Below, in pieces: positions 52,401 to 64,000 of a stretch of DNA of 64,000 nucleotides. The DNA is from Bombus terrestris (lineage: Eukaryota; Arthropoda; Insecta; Hymenoptera; Apidae). Numbering within the stretch: the first letter of the stretch is position 1; the number at the start of each line of letters is the position of its first letter. A model generated the notes under the pieces. The model worked only from the letters and a program-made list of their open reading frames with translations, had not been told where the DNA came from and did not search any database. The stretch covers positions 7,130,001 through 7,194,000 of the forward strand of contig NC_063274.1 of NCBI RefSeq assembly GCF_910591885.1, given 5' to 3'. The translations under genes were made by a program, and so were the position numbers.

Positions 52401-55400
52401 CTACGAAGTTGTAAAAGTCATATACTACAAGCACTGAATTACGCATGAAAGAGTTGAGAATAGCTCGAAAGAAATTACAACTAAATTGAACACTATACAT
52501 TCGTCCTCTCTAAGAGAGGAAAAAGTATCAAAAGTAAGCAAAGACAGCGAGGGTGGTTCACCTTTCGAATGGATTTTTTATCAGGGATCATTATGAATGA
52601 TGATACACTTAATGATAGCTCTGTGAGACAACGTTGTATGTATATATTAATTTTTATCATGTATCGCATAATCATTCGTTATTTTAGCAAAACCCTCGAC
52701 GGTCTTCTTTCATGTATAACAAATTACTATATAAGATAAAATGAAATGAATTATATATATATACGTATTATATATATACGCACACATATAATTTCTTATA
52801 TTATAAAAATTTATTACATTTTTAATATTTATGAAATGATTTTGTTGCGCAACGATTAGCGATATATTATTATTATTTCTATATGCTTGTGAAAGCTTAG
52901 CTGTATAACTTTAGTTCATTTCACTTGGTATAAATTTTTAACCAGAAGCGTCATGTTTTAGAGAGAATGAAAAGGGAAGAAGACCGCAAAGGGCTGAGCA
53001 TTTGGTACCTTTTAACAAGTACCAGGAAACGGATGATGGACTCTCACAGAGCACAATACCAGATAGTTAAATTCTCAGCAACAAAAAAGAAGGAAAATCC
53101 CAATAAATTTTTATGTTGTAATATACGAGACCAGTTTGCATGATCACATACATATACACATACGTGTCTCGTGAATGATTATGTTTCGATGTGCCATTTT
53201 GAAGTAACCATATAATAGTTAACTCGATCATATAGCTAGAAATAAGAGACACTGCTGGATGGAACACAACCAACTCATAGTCCAATTGTTTGAGTTTATT
53301 CATGCTTTGATCCTTTGTGATTCAATGTTTCCAATTTAAGTTAATTTATTTTATATCAGTTTTCATTATTGTTATAACTATGAATTATAATTTGTCAAAC
53401 ACATTTTCTATGAAATTAAAATAGAATTGTTTTTATCATTAATTTAATTCTTGTAAAAGTGATTTACACAACATATTTCATTATTTGATACTGGAAATAT
53501 AATTTATTTTCGTAGGATAATTTGGTAAAATGAAACAAGTATATTGCTCAACATAATTGAAGAATAAATAGTAATTACTATTAAAGTAAAGAATTGCAAA
53601 GGATTAATGTAAAATGCTTTTTTCACTCCTACTTATCTTTATAACTAAAAATTCAATATTTTTGCAACAGTTAGTCTAAAAATCCGAATACAATGACTAC
53701 ATTATTTACAAACAGTATAGACAATTCGACTATAAGTATAGTTCTTAGAAAGTAAAATGTATAAATTGTAGTTCTTATGAGAATCATCGAGCTGTACACA
53801 CACTGCAACAAAAGCCTGCATCTCCTGGATTTGTTAGCACTGTGTGCGGCTTTCTTTATGTATAGATTTTTTTACTGCGATTCACCAACCAGAAAGATAT
53901 TTTACTATAGCTCAGTCATTTCGTCTTCGATTCCTATGTTATGTTTAAACGGTGATTTTTCGAAAGAATAATTAAGGACACATTACTTTAACTTATCAGG
54001 ATTAAAAAGAAATTTTTATCTTCAGTTCAGCGCAGGTTCCAATGATTTCATTGAGGCGTCTAAATAATCGGAGTAATTATAATATTATTTTTCCTGTCAT
54101 TTGAAATTGAAAAAGGAAAAAGTCTGCATTGCATTCTTACATTACAAATATGCGACAAGTAGTTTTTTGTGTACTAATAATAAGAATTGTCCATTTAAAG
54201 CGCAATTTTAAGGTGACAAAATATTGGTGTCTGTAAGGTATTTGCTATTTTCTAATTTTGTCTTATTTTCTTTTTAATGTGAAAGAGATATTGTTTCAAA
54301 GAAAGTTAACGATTGTTTATAGAAAATTAAAGTATACTGCCGATTAGTTATTCTTATATTTAATTTTTTTCTTTTCTTTTTTTCAATTTTATCGTCTAAC
54401 TTATGGTAATTAATGTTGAAACTATTTCATAGCTTAGTGGTAGTTGCGTTTTAAATGAATAGTTCTGTATTTGTTTCTTATCAAGAGTACAAAGAGCTGT
54501 GAGATATTTTTATCTGTAGCTTTATTTTTTAATGATTTATATTTAACGACATTCTATTTATAGAGATCATATTTTGTTAATAGAGGTTTCGGTCAAGTGA
54601 CGCTGTGAATTATAGGACTTATATAAACAATCATACGATAACACGTGAAAAAGGATAGTTTCAATTTTTTGAAACGCAAAGCGCTTTGTACTGAATAGTA
54701 TTATTATACAGAACTATTACAGTTCTACGTGACGATATCAAATAATGCGATTATTATCAAGAAAATTTTATAAAAGCTAAAAGAATCACATTTCTGTGAA
54801 TCTACATAAATGATTGTTAATATTTAGTGGTCTTAACGAAACCGACGAAAATCTTTTGTAATGTTGTGAGAACACTATAAATCTAATGACAACTTATGTA
54901 AGTAAGTATTATAATGGCATATTTAGAACCATGCAATGAAATGCATAGAATTCTCAATATTTTACAATTCATGATATTAGTATAGTTTTTTTTAAATCAT
55001 TCAGAATTATAAATCTGAAACATGAAAAGGATTAATGTTAATTTAATAGACAAATATATAATTGTGAATTTATGATCAATTGTCAAGAGAAATTAGAAAA
55101 CTCTCAAAGAGATAAATTGATGTTAAAAGAAAAATATATGTATATATATAATACATATTTAAAATATATCAAAAGTTACAACTCTTTTCAATACAATGGA
55201 ATCTTAAAGAAATCAATAAATCAATACTAGATCTTTCTATAATATCAATGAAATTTTTGTTGTATTATCAAGATTTATGAATGTTTTAAAATACTTAGAA
55301 AAATACAAACAACACAGGCATTAGATATATATATATACTACGAATTTTCTTCTGTGATCTTTTAAGAAACGTTTAAGAAACGTTAAAATATGCACAGAAT

Positions 55401-58400
55401 ATTGTAAAATTTTACAAAGTCAAATGTTTAGTATTCTTATAATTTTCTTATTAGTACAAAATTAAAATCTTAAAAATGAACAAAAACATTCTGTGTTAAT
55501 ATTATAGAGTTTTAAAGCATTTGTTCCTGAAAGATAATAGAAAAAGATAACAAAAAATAAATGATAGGGATAAGCGGTTTATTAATTATAATTTATTTAA
55601 ATTCGGTAACAGTATATAATGATATAACAGTAACAGTATATAATGATGCGGATTTTTAGTGAACGTAGGAGTTTAAAAGGGTCTACCTTCCGAGTATGCC
55701 ATGCATGGCGCCCTTTGCACAACAATTGCTCGTTACGATTTCTTCTTTACGCATACATGTATATATATATATATATATGTGTGTATATATATGTATATAT
55801 ATTGTTGTATAACGTACCATTTAAACCTGTTAATATTTTACTAAGTCGAAAATAGAGATTGCCTGGAGAAATGTGTATGGAGTTAATGGGTAAGTGTATA
55901 ATATCACAGAATACAGTTCTAAAAATCGATACCTCCCATGGATCACGTTTGTTTTGTACGTTTATCAATAGTTTACATTTATATATACATATATACGTAT
56001 ATTTCCAGTCGATATACGAGCTAAAATTTTGTTCAAACGTTTATATGTTACCCTGGTTTTTCTGAGAGCGTATCAAGTAGTTAATTGCTTTAATTGTGTA
56101 AGCAGAAATAATTAGTTCTACAAGAATCGAAGTTAAATTCGAGAATTCAAGTCACTAACATGTTAACGATTCAAGATGAAGGAAATTTTCTTAAAATTTA
56201 AACAAGAAAATTTGTGATTTTACATATTTGTTTGTTGTTCTTAGTTAATTAATTAATTAACATGCTGGTTTCTACTAGAGTCCTCGAAATTATCAATTTT
56301 GCGGATGTTCAAATTTCATCGATATAAAATTGATATTCAAGAATTCAAAATAAAAAGAACGATAACAGGTAACAAATTGAAATTTGAGCATCGTTTTACG
56401 TTGATGATGGTCATAATTTGTATAAAGAAACATTGTACAATTTAATAAGATCGAAATTTTTGTGTACATCGTTACATATCGGTAAATTTGTCATTTTTGT
56501 ATTATTCAGATACGAATTTTACAAATTCTAGTCACTTGTGCCTTTACCAAATTAAGCAAATTTTTCGATTTTCCAATTCGAAGTTTGTAAAAATAGTTGA
56601 CGAAAAAATTTAATATCGTTCCCTTATGCGCTTTCAAAATCGAATCCTTCGTATAAGATGTTTTTAAAAAAAAGTAATAATTATTCGTCAATTAGAATTA
56701 ATTGCATAGAATGCAGTTATGGCAATTATTGAGTTATTTATATTACAAAAAGAAAACGTAAGAGAGTTATATACATACATACATACTTTGCGAAATTTTA
56801 CGCAACGTGTAGTAGTGTATTGTTATATGTAAATCGATAACATTGTGTGTGCGCGCGCGTAGAAGTTATTTACATATAAATAATTTTACACGAAATCAAT
56901 TCTTATCATGATAAATAAAATAAATATAATTCATATTTTATATCGTATACAAATATCAAGAAAAACAAAATATTTATGATTTTTGCATTAGATTCATTAC
57001 ATTATATTTTGCACACACTAAGAATTATAAATCACTATCGAAGTTGTAATATAATGATAGATTTAAGTATTGCGTGTCAAGAAAAGTCATATATCTTCCT
57101 AGTCGATTATGATCGTAGAAAAATCAATATTCTAATATCGTAACGTATTGATCGATAGAATATGCTTTGAAGACAAAATTGCATTTTTTGCGTGATCAAA
57201 TTCAGTGAGCGTAAAAAGAGGAAAGAAAAATATGCATTACATTTGTTACAAACAAATTACCATATGTCAATGTAATTCGAAATATTTAACAATATTTTGG
57301 CTCGTTACCGTAGAGTAAGGAATTTTAAATCCTGTTTTATGCAGATTGAGGCATTTTTAATAATTCTGAATATTTTTATCCTTCATATATTTTCTCTTTT
57401 GTTTTATTTGAATATATTTACTTTCAACAAACTTGTGCAAAAGTTACGGAAAAAATAGTTATTTTTGTTGTCATATTATTATTATTTTAATCCTTAAGAC
57501 ATACTTATGTGGTTAGACCAATTTCTTCATTATAATGAATCTTGTTTCTTGCAGTTTAGAATTTTCTAATTTGGGATCTAATTGGGATCTTATCTAAGGG
57601 ATAATGTGTTAATGAAGGAAAAATATATTCCTGACAACTTTTTAAGGGTCGAGGTTATGTACAGTGAAAATCTCACGACTCATTGTTTCAAAATAAATTC
57701 ACAATGCACCCTCTGCTTTCTTCACCTTTTAAAGATACTTAAGACTAATATAAGAATACAGCAAGTTTTTATAAAATTTTAGAATATATATAATTTGAAT
57801 ATGCCTCATACTGCATAAATATTTTGGAATTAAATAATAAATATATCAAATAAAAGAGAAGGTAAGTGTCAAATTGAAATTGGAATTCCTTAATTATATC
57901 GTGTATACAGTCGATCGTAAAAGGTACAAAAAATTACGATACATATACAAATATAAAATAGTACGTTATTTTCTAGAATAAAACTAAATTTTTGAAATTA
58001 TAACAGTGTAATTCTTAATTTTTATAAATATTTTAACAATTTCAAGTCTTTTAATAACTAATTTAAGGAATGTACTTTACTTATTACATAAGAATTTTCA
58101 ATGCTCAATTTTTATTCATGTACTCCTTTTATACAAATACTAGTTTCTATTGTAATTTTTATTACTTGCTTATACAAACAAAATTGTATTTGATAAAATC
58201 ATTACATTTCCTTATATTATAAGGAACTAAAAAAATCTATCTTTTAAATTCAATTTCATTGTTAAACCGTGAGATTTATCTGTGATAACAATTTGTATTT
58301 CGACAATAAATTTGTAAATACGCTTATATAAGTACGCCCAAACAAATTTTTTAAAGACTAGATATAGTATGCAGTTTTTTATTCTGTAAACTACCTGAAT

Positions 58401-58476
58401 GAGACTTTATTTACATGTTAATATTTGTATCTTCTTTTACGAGATTTATTTGTATATACTTGTTGTGCATGTACAA
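49443..58476. other. Long region without a convincing gene
   Basis: Nine kilobases between the CPSF6 stop and the HPS5 stop, which converge. The left part is probably a long CPSF6 3'UTR; its end cannot be placed. A less AT-rich patch at 50880-51180 contains an 89-residue open frame without recognisable motifs. A perfect 12-bp inverted repeat (ACACTTTCGATC and its complement) lies at 51356-51367 and 51428-51439. A 23-bp tandem duplication containing acagtatataatgat lies near 55606-55645. TTTATT at 58406-58411 may be the HPS5 polyadenylation signal on the minus strand. I found no tRNA, rRNA, transposase or multi-exon gene. Confidence 0.5.
55755..55802. repeat. AT/GT dinucleotide microsatellite
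   Basis: An uninterrupted TA run is followed by GTGTGTATATATATGTATATATAT-type sequence in non-coding DNA. Similar but shorter runs occur near 4276-4300, 52752-52795 and 56845-56860. Confidence 0.9.
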
Positions 58477-61400
58477 TTAAGAATGAAGATTACAGGCAGT
58501 GAGTTTTTTTTCTATCATACAATTTACATGGTAAGCGTGGCCGCAATCAAATATTGCGATTCCATTATTACCTAATAGAACTGGTGTTTGAAGGGACAGT
58601 GTGCAGCAAGAACATGCAGATAATTTATTCTGATAATGCATTCCCCAATGATGTGGCCCATTCTCGAAAATATTTTTATTAATCGGTTTACTTAAGTCTT
58701 TTTCAAGAACTTCTGCCACTTGATCTCGAATCTGTAAAAAACATAAACTGTTTATATATAAATTATGGTTTAGCTAAAACATAAAAGATATAGATACAAA
58801 CTGAGTTCTTTCTCTCTTTAATAAATATTTTCTGATGACTCACAAGTCAATTAAAAAATAATAATTACCTTTGTAGAACATATTGTATTGTATTCAGATG
58901 ACTCCAAATTAATTTTATTAAGATTAATGGCATACTTCATCCCATGTTGATATAAAAGTTTTGTAAATACCAATGACTGAAATATACTGCAAAAAATGAA
59001 AATACTTAATTATTTTTTCCTGATTTTATGCTTAAGTGTTTAGAAAGATAATACTCACTTTCTATCAATAGGAACATTTGGAATAGCTTTCTCTAATTTT
59101 ATTAATAATGTCATGGCAATATCAGGTCCCTGTTTCTTCATGATTTCATATATCACAGCAGTCCAGTTTATCCATTCTTCGTGATTTCCTCTTTTTATAG
59201 GCTTTCTACAGAACAGACACTGTCCCTCTTGAATTTCTTTCGCGTATGTCGCTATATAGTTCCAATGTTTCCCGTCCAATAAAGGTAAAAAAATGGAAAA
59301 TATAATATTATCTCTAGTTTGAAGACAATGGCGTATTAGATCATTCGTCATTATACCATGCTGTTCTATGTAAAGTGGCAAGTAATCTCGCCACATATAA
59401 GGTACTTTGTTACATAAATTTATACACTCCTCCTTATATTCATCTAGCATTTTCTTAAGAAGGGATTTACCAATCCCCAGGAACTTTGGTTCTATTAGTT
59501 CATTTGTTGGATACACACTACCACAGGTACATCTTCTGCAGCTTTGTGCATTTACATTAACAAAAGCTTTTATTATTTGTTTTATAATATTTTCATTATC
59601 TGTAGATTGTATTAGTTGTATTGAAACATTTTCTAATAAAGCATTGAAATAACATAGTTCTACGCTTCTTAATACTTCATATACAAAGTTCTTTAGTTCA
59701 TCTACATTTTCATATGAATCTTTGATAACATTCATTCTCCAATCTATATCTAAAATTATTTTTTCTAAGTCTTCTTCGTCCATTGAAGGCTTAATATTAC
59801 CAACTACCGTATATATAATTTCCAGATCTGCTTGTATTCTTTGTGTTACATTTTTGTTCAAAATCAATTTTTCTTTGGTTTCATCATGACCTTCTTCTAT
59901 TTCCTTGGCTGTATTGCAATTCGTGTCTTCATCCTTTTTCGTTTTATTATCGGAATCATTCAATAAATTGGTTGATGTTTTTTCTTTTTCTATGTTTAAT
60001 TCGGTTTCAAAAAGCCTTTCATTATTTTGCAAAGAACAATAGGATATAGAATGAAGCCCCAAATTTTCCTCATCTTTCAGGTCTGAATTTCCGCAATTAA
60101 CGACTACAATACCCGAATCTAATTTTTTTGGAATTATTTTTATATTAGATTCCAACAAAAGTATTAAAGGATGTAATAATGTTGACAATTCATCATCTCT
60201 AAATATCTGCAACCTATTCTCTATATCACAAACATTATTAATCTCAGTATCATTTACTAATTTTTTTAATTGTAGTTTATACATAAGGCATATCTCTAAA
60301 CATTCATAATATTTCTTTTTATTATACAATCGTAATATTAAGGAATCTAAGAAATATAAAACTAAACAATGAAATTCCCCATCAGAGGTCATCAAATATA
60401 TTTTATTCTCGATAGTTTCTGCTAAAGATATATTTGAAAATTCATTAGTCCACAGTACCACAGTTGCAGTCAGAGGATCAATAATGTATAGGCCAGTAGA
60501 AGTATATGAAAATAAATACTTCTCTCCAATAACAGACAGATAGGAGAAATTAATAGATTGTGGCAGCCAAGTTTGTTCTGCTTGCTTTTGATAAACAGAT
60601 TTTCTAATGCTTGGCCTGCATATTATTGTAGGTGGAATAGCAAGTGCTTCTTTAAACTGATGAGTTTTCATTACTATTCCATTTGCAGACACTTCCCAAA
60701 GTCTAGATCCTGGTCTAGCACAAAAGATTTGAGGAAAATTTTCTTCTTGTATCTTACTGTTACCTTCTGCAATGAAATTAAAGGAACCCTTTTTATTGAC
60801 TACTTTCCCTTCCTTTTGGCTGTCTGGAGCACTCTTATTCTGTGTAAGGCATGTTTTATAGAAACAGGCACCAAATTCTCCATGCCGTGCTTTATTTCCT
60901 ATTTGTTTATACTGTTCCTGTATTGTATCACATATGTAACAACGAGTCAAAGTTGACACTAATAATAAAGGTGATAAGAAATTAAGTTGCACAATGCTTG
61001 AATCTAAATTCATCAATGTACAAGTTGGTGCTTGAAACATGCCATTTACCTGAAAGATTATCATTTTATTAGTATTAGTTTACTCTTAGAATAATCTATG
61101 TAAAACATAGAAGTTACTAATTTAGTAAAATATATGTCGATAATGTTTAAAATACTAAAGGTTTATACCGTAAAAATAGATAGTGCCATAACAGAAACTT
61201 TTCCATGCCCATCTCCAATATATACTTCAGAGCTATTATCATTCCAACACAGGCAGTTAACTTGTTTGTGAATGTGCTCGGTTGATATAGCTATCAATTT
61301 TGGAATAGATTTTAGAGCTATTAGACAAACTATACCACGATTTGTTGTCAAGGCAATTGTTTTCTCATCAGGTGATATGAGAATACGAGAAACTGCACCT

Positions 61401-62195
61401 TCCTGGTGTTATAAAGATAATAATTAAAAATTATCTTTTTTATAATCTTTTACATTGGATTGATATATAAATTATGTAATTTCTTACTATAGTACATTAA
61501 GGAAAATTTATGTACCGATAAGGGTATTAATTGTATAAATGAGCATGGTTTCCTTGAAAATAGATAAATACTGCCACTGGTTGAACCTAATACAATATAG
61601 CTGGAAGACGTATTGAAACATGTATACTGAAACATAATTAATTTCATATTACTTTCAAATTCTACTTTCATAGAAACAAACTTTTTGAAACTATTTTATT
61701 ACAAATTTAAGAATATTACTTAAAAAAATAACAAGTATATATTTCTGTCCCATTTGAGAATTAAAAGAAAGACAGCATTTAGTTTAATTGGTTCTTATTA
61801 TAAGTAGAATTTGTTATACACAATATATTTAATTCCATCTCATTTATTTAATTCTAAGATAAAATGTAATTTTCTAAAACAGATATATATGCTGTATGAC
61901 ACTGAAAAATAATTTCGTTTCAAATATTTGTGCAATTTCAAATTGTACTTCAAGCAATCGCATAAACCTTATTTAACAATAAACTAAATTAGAATGTGTA
62001 TAGTGAGTCGTTAAAAATGTAATCAGTAGAAACAACACAATATTATGATAGCACATAACATGCATTATTGTGTTGCATAAGAATTGTTTTTCAACTTTAA
62101 AGAAATACCTTGATTCGTTGAGTTGAATTGATAGGCTTGTAAAGAAGAGGATTTATTTCCTCGTACTCTGATAACACGTAAGGAAACTCCTGCAT
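58477..62195 (-). CDS. HPS5: HPS5 (BLOC-2 subunit, fly pink orthologue)
   Basis: HPS5 with HPS3 and HPS6 forms BLOC-2, which directs endosomal cargo to lysosome-related organelles such as pigment granules; fly mutants (pink) have pale eyes. Exons 62195-62109, 61626-61516, 61402-61169, 61049-59059, 58986-58869 and 58731-58477 give 931 residues (human about 1,129). The first 150 residues form WD40-like blades (SSSYIVLGSTSGSIYLF; NRGIVCLIAL; CLCWNDNSSEVYIGDGHGKV). Diagnostic blocks: STLTRCYICDT, IGNKARHGEFGACFY, FCARPGSRLWEV, GIVMKTHQFKEAL. The large fourth exon (1,991 bp) holds a low-conservation acidic linker and a helical C-terminal region with CX2C pairs near residues 648-653 and 755-758. 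The last exon ends in C887-C890-C910-H912-H915-C918-C927-H930, a RING-H2-like spacing that I do not recall in human HPS5. The start ATG at 62195 aligns with the family N-terminus (VLSEYEEINPLL). Confidence 0.92.
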
Positions 62196-62939
62196 AGTCC
62201 GCAAAAGTCTCGTGCGTAACTTATGATGAGTAACGATAGTTATTACGCACGAGTTTTACGATAATTAACTGTGATAAACTACGTTAAGTTTTTGCATATA
62301 GGTTCATAAACACATACGCGGTTTACCGTATTTCATACGTGACTGTGACATATACTTCATATAAGATTTGCAGAGCATCGAACGTTTTCATATAGAGGGC
62401 CGTCCTTACTATTTAAAGTTACTTACCTGCTATAAGCAGTGGTTGTCAATAGATTAATTATAGGATCGTTCTATTTTAAATCTTTTTACATTGCTTAGGT
62501 TTTATAAAGTTGAATAGAATATATGTTATTTAATTCAGAATAGTCTACTTTAAACTTGGGCATTAACATTTTTCTGTCTATTCTGAACTCCAATTTAAAT
62601 CAAATTTAATTCAAACTTAATTCAAATCTACCATAAATATATACATTTCTTACGCATATTTTTGATATTAAAACTAAACAGCGGCCGCATATACAATAAA
62701 TTATTGAAGATATTATTTATTTAATTAAAATATTAAATATATAGGATAAAATTAAGCATTCAATATTAGTAAATTAAATTTACTAGTTTTTCACAATGTC
62801 ATGTGTGAGTCAACATCCTAAAAAGGTATTTGGTTTTTATTATCATACAAAGAAGTTATATTTGTCACAAGTTATGAAATTGAATAAGTATATCATCTTC
62901 TTCCTTTGCAGTCAATATTTTCTTTCATTGGAATAGTCA
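62196..62939. other. Spacer between HPS5 5' end and the next minus-strand gene
   Basis: About 740 bp. The part next to HPS5 (62196 to about 62400) is its promoter/5'UTR and is richer in CpG; the rest is AT-rich and includes a lone GCGGCCGC octamer at 62682-62689. No coding exon is supported here. Confidence 0.5.
62209..62253 (-). promoter_or_regulatory. Hairpin just upstream of the HPS5 start codon
   Basis: CTCGTGCGTAA at 62209-62219 is perfectly complementary to TTACGCACGAG at 62243-62253, with a 23-nt loop. On the minus strand the hairpin ends 13 nt before the HPS5 ATG. If transcribed it would be a stable 11-bp stem next to the start codon; as DNA it could be a paired factor site. Its role is inferred. 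Confidence 0.55.
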
Positions 62940-64000
62940 TTAATACTTTCGCGATTCTTGCGGAAGCTGTAACGTTTTACTATTTTCGAGATGTTTTACT
63001 ATGTCCTTGATTGTGGAGGGTTTTACAAGATTTTCCACGCTTCCATGTATCAAAAGACGTTTACGATCTTCATTTCTTTTTGCAAGTACTTCCAAAAGCT
63101 GTTGATTTCTCTTCCCTCCATAAATGGGATGAATTGTCGCGTTACGTTTGACCTGTAATTTTTTATTATATTGTTAAAAGATCAAATGTAATTTAATTTA
63201 ATTTAATAAACATTTATTCAATTAATTAAAAGATACATATATTTAATTGTTTTACCTGCTCAAAATTTTCTTGATGGAAAACGATTGCTTGATATGAAGA
63301 AGTTCTTGGTAATATTTTATCATTTTTAGAACCAATTATTTTTGTGTCCTCCAATAAATGATCACAAGACATAAAGCGTCGAGGTCTCTCCTTACTTTTA
63401 GACTTTTTCCACTTTATCATGGACACAAAGAAATTTTTGAGTGACTTACTTTTATTGAGTCTTTTTCTGAAAGTACTTCCGTTTAAACTTCCCTCTTCCC
63501 TCTCCGAATGTATAAATATTTTCTCTAACGTATTTTTTATACGATCGTTTTGGTCGCTTTCTAAATAATAGGAATTTAAAGTGTCTGTTCGATTTTGTAA
63601 CTCAACTCGATATCGATTAGGATCGAACGAAGAAGAGTCATAAAATTTTTTTCTTTCATGGTTACAGACTTCGATGTCATTTCTTGAACTGCAGTGTACA
63701 TAACCTTCTTTATAATATTTTTTATTTGGTTTTTCATTTATTTTAAAATTATTCTCTTGCTTATTGAAAGTTTCGTCTACCGATTTCTTAGAATTATTAT
63801 TTTCAATACAGATTTCTAGAGAAACTTTTCTTCTCGTTCCAATATTTGAAGATACAGGTAGGTAATATCTGGTGGGCGTTTCTGGTCGAGAATTCTGTAT
63901 CTCGTTATCATCTTCCGAAGATACTTTACTTGTTTTTGTTTCTATATTTGAAACTGGAATTTCATTTTTTATCTTGTTAGAGATCTCAATTTTTCTATTG
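62940..64000 (-). CDS. Unrecognised basic protein, 5' partial
   Basis: The minus strand is open from the right window edge to a good donor at 63256 (GAGCAG then GTAAAA): 248 codons without a stop. It resumes at 63152 after an acceptor ending TTACAG and stops at 62940-62942, adding 70 residues. Both joins are phase 0. The visible 318 residues are Lys/Arg, Asn and Ser rich, with SRPETPTRYYLPV, a strongly basic stretch (FRKRLNKSKSLKNFF, IKWKKSKSKERPRRF) and a tail NATIHPIYGGKRNQQLLEVL. No membrane segment, signal peptide or known domain is recognised; basic clusters suggest membrane-lipid or nucleic-acid contact, or a localisation signal. The gene's start lies beyond 64000. Real coding status is supported by the long open frame in AT-rich DNA and clean splice sites. 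Confidence 0.7.

Noticed and set aside
60558..60956. 132-residue plus-strand open frame
   Set aside because: Antisense to the large HPS5 exon, which has clear family motifs.
1..64000. Search for tRNA, rRNA, CRISPR arrays or prokaryotic defence/toxin genes
   Set aside because: No cloverleaf with A/B boxes, no regularly spaced direct repeats and no prokaryotic gene structure were seen; the window is an insect nuclear segment.

Overview
This is an AT-rich eukaryotic nuclear window with many short phase-consistent introns (GT-AG, plus one GC-AG). The protein set points to an insect: the TRPA channel is a clear Painless orthologue and the other genes have clear animal relatives. A hymenopteran (bee, ant or wasp) is my best guess from base composition and compact introns, but the sequence alone does not prove the order. 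Gene identities rest on comparison with family proteins I remember, not on searches. The exon models were joined by hand; summed lengths and reading phases are consistent for every gene.

Layout, left to right. (1) 1-5373, plus: gamma-tubulin complex component 2 (TUBGCP2/Grip84), 5' end outside the window, 16 exons, including a 78-nt exon and a 53-nt intron that are easily missed. (2) 6270-9007, minus: painless, a TRPA-family nociceptor and heat channel, two exons, tail-to-tail with (1). (3) 12.3-25.8 kb, plus: a sperm-tail PG-rich (SHIPPO/ODF3-like, CIMAP-type) repeat protein, with a probable untranslated first exon near 12.3-12.55 kb and a 6.3-kb first intron holding a dead LTR-retrotransposon fragment and a 608-bp Tc1/mariner-type MITE. 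Its coding part contains twelve exons of exactly 99 bp, each encoding one repeat. (4) 26897-29041, minus: N-acetylglucosamine-6-phosphate deacetylase (AMDHD2), with a GC-AG intron. (5) 30829-33568, minus: nucleosome assembly protein 1, with a likely 5'UTR exon near 34.9 kb. (6) 37069-49442, plus: CPSF6 (CFIm68), the mRNA 3'-processing factor, with a possible cassette exon and three non-autonomous transposons in its introns. (7) 49443-58476: 9 kb without a convincing gene. (8) 58477-62195, minus: HPS5 (fly pink), a BLOC-2 subunit, here ending in a RING-H2-like zinc motif. (9) 62940-64000, minus: the 3' part of an unrecognised basic protein that runs off the right edge.

The genes are functionally unrelated housekeeping or sensory/sperm genes; I see no operon-like logic. 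I found no bacterial-type defence system, CRISPR array, tRNA or rRNA. The most unusual structures are the 99-bp exon array, the RING-like tail of HPS5, the hairpin just before the HPS5 start codon, and the small, symmetric CPSF6 exon carrying a SUMO-type motif.
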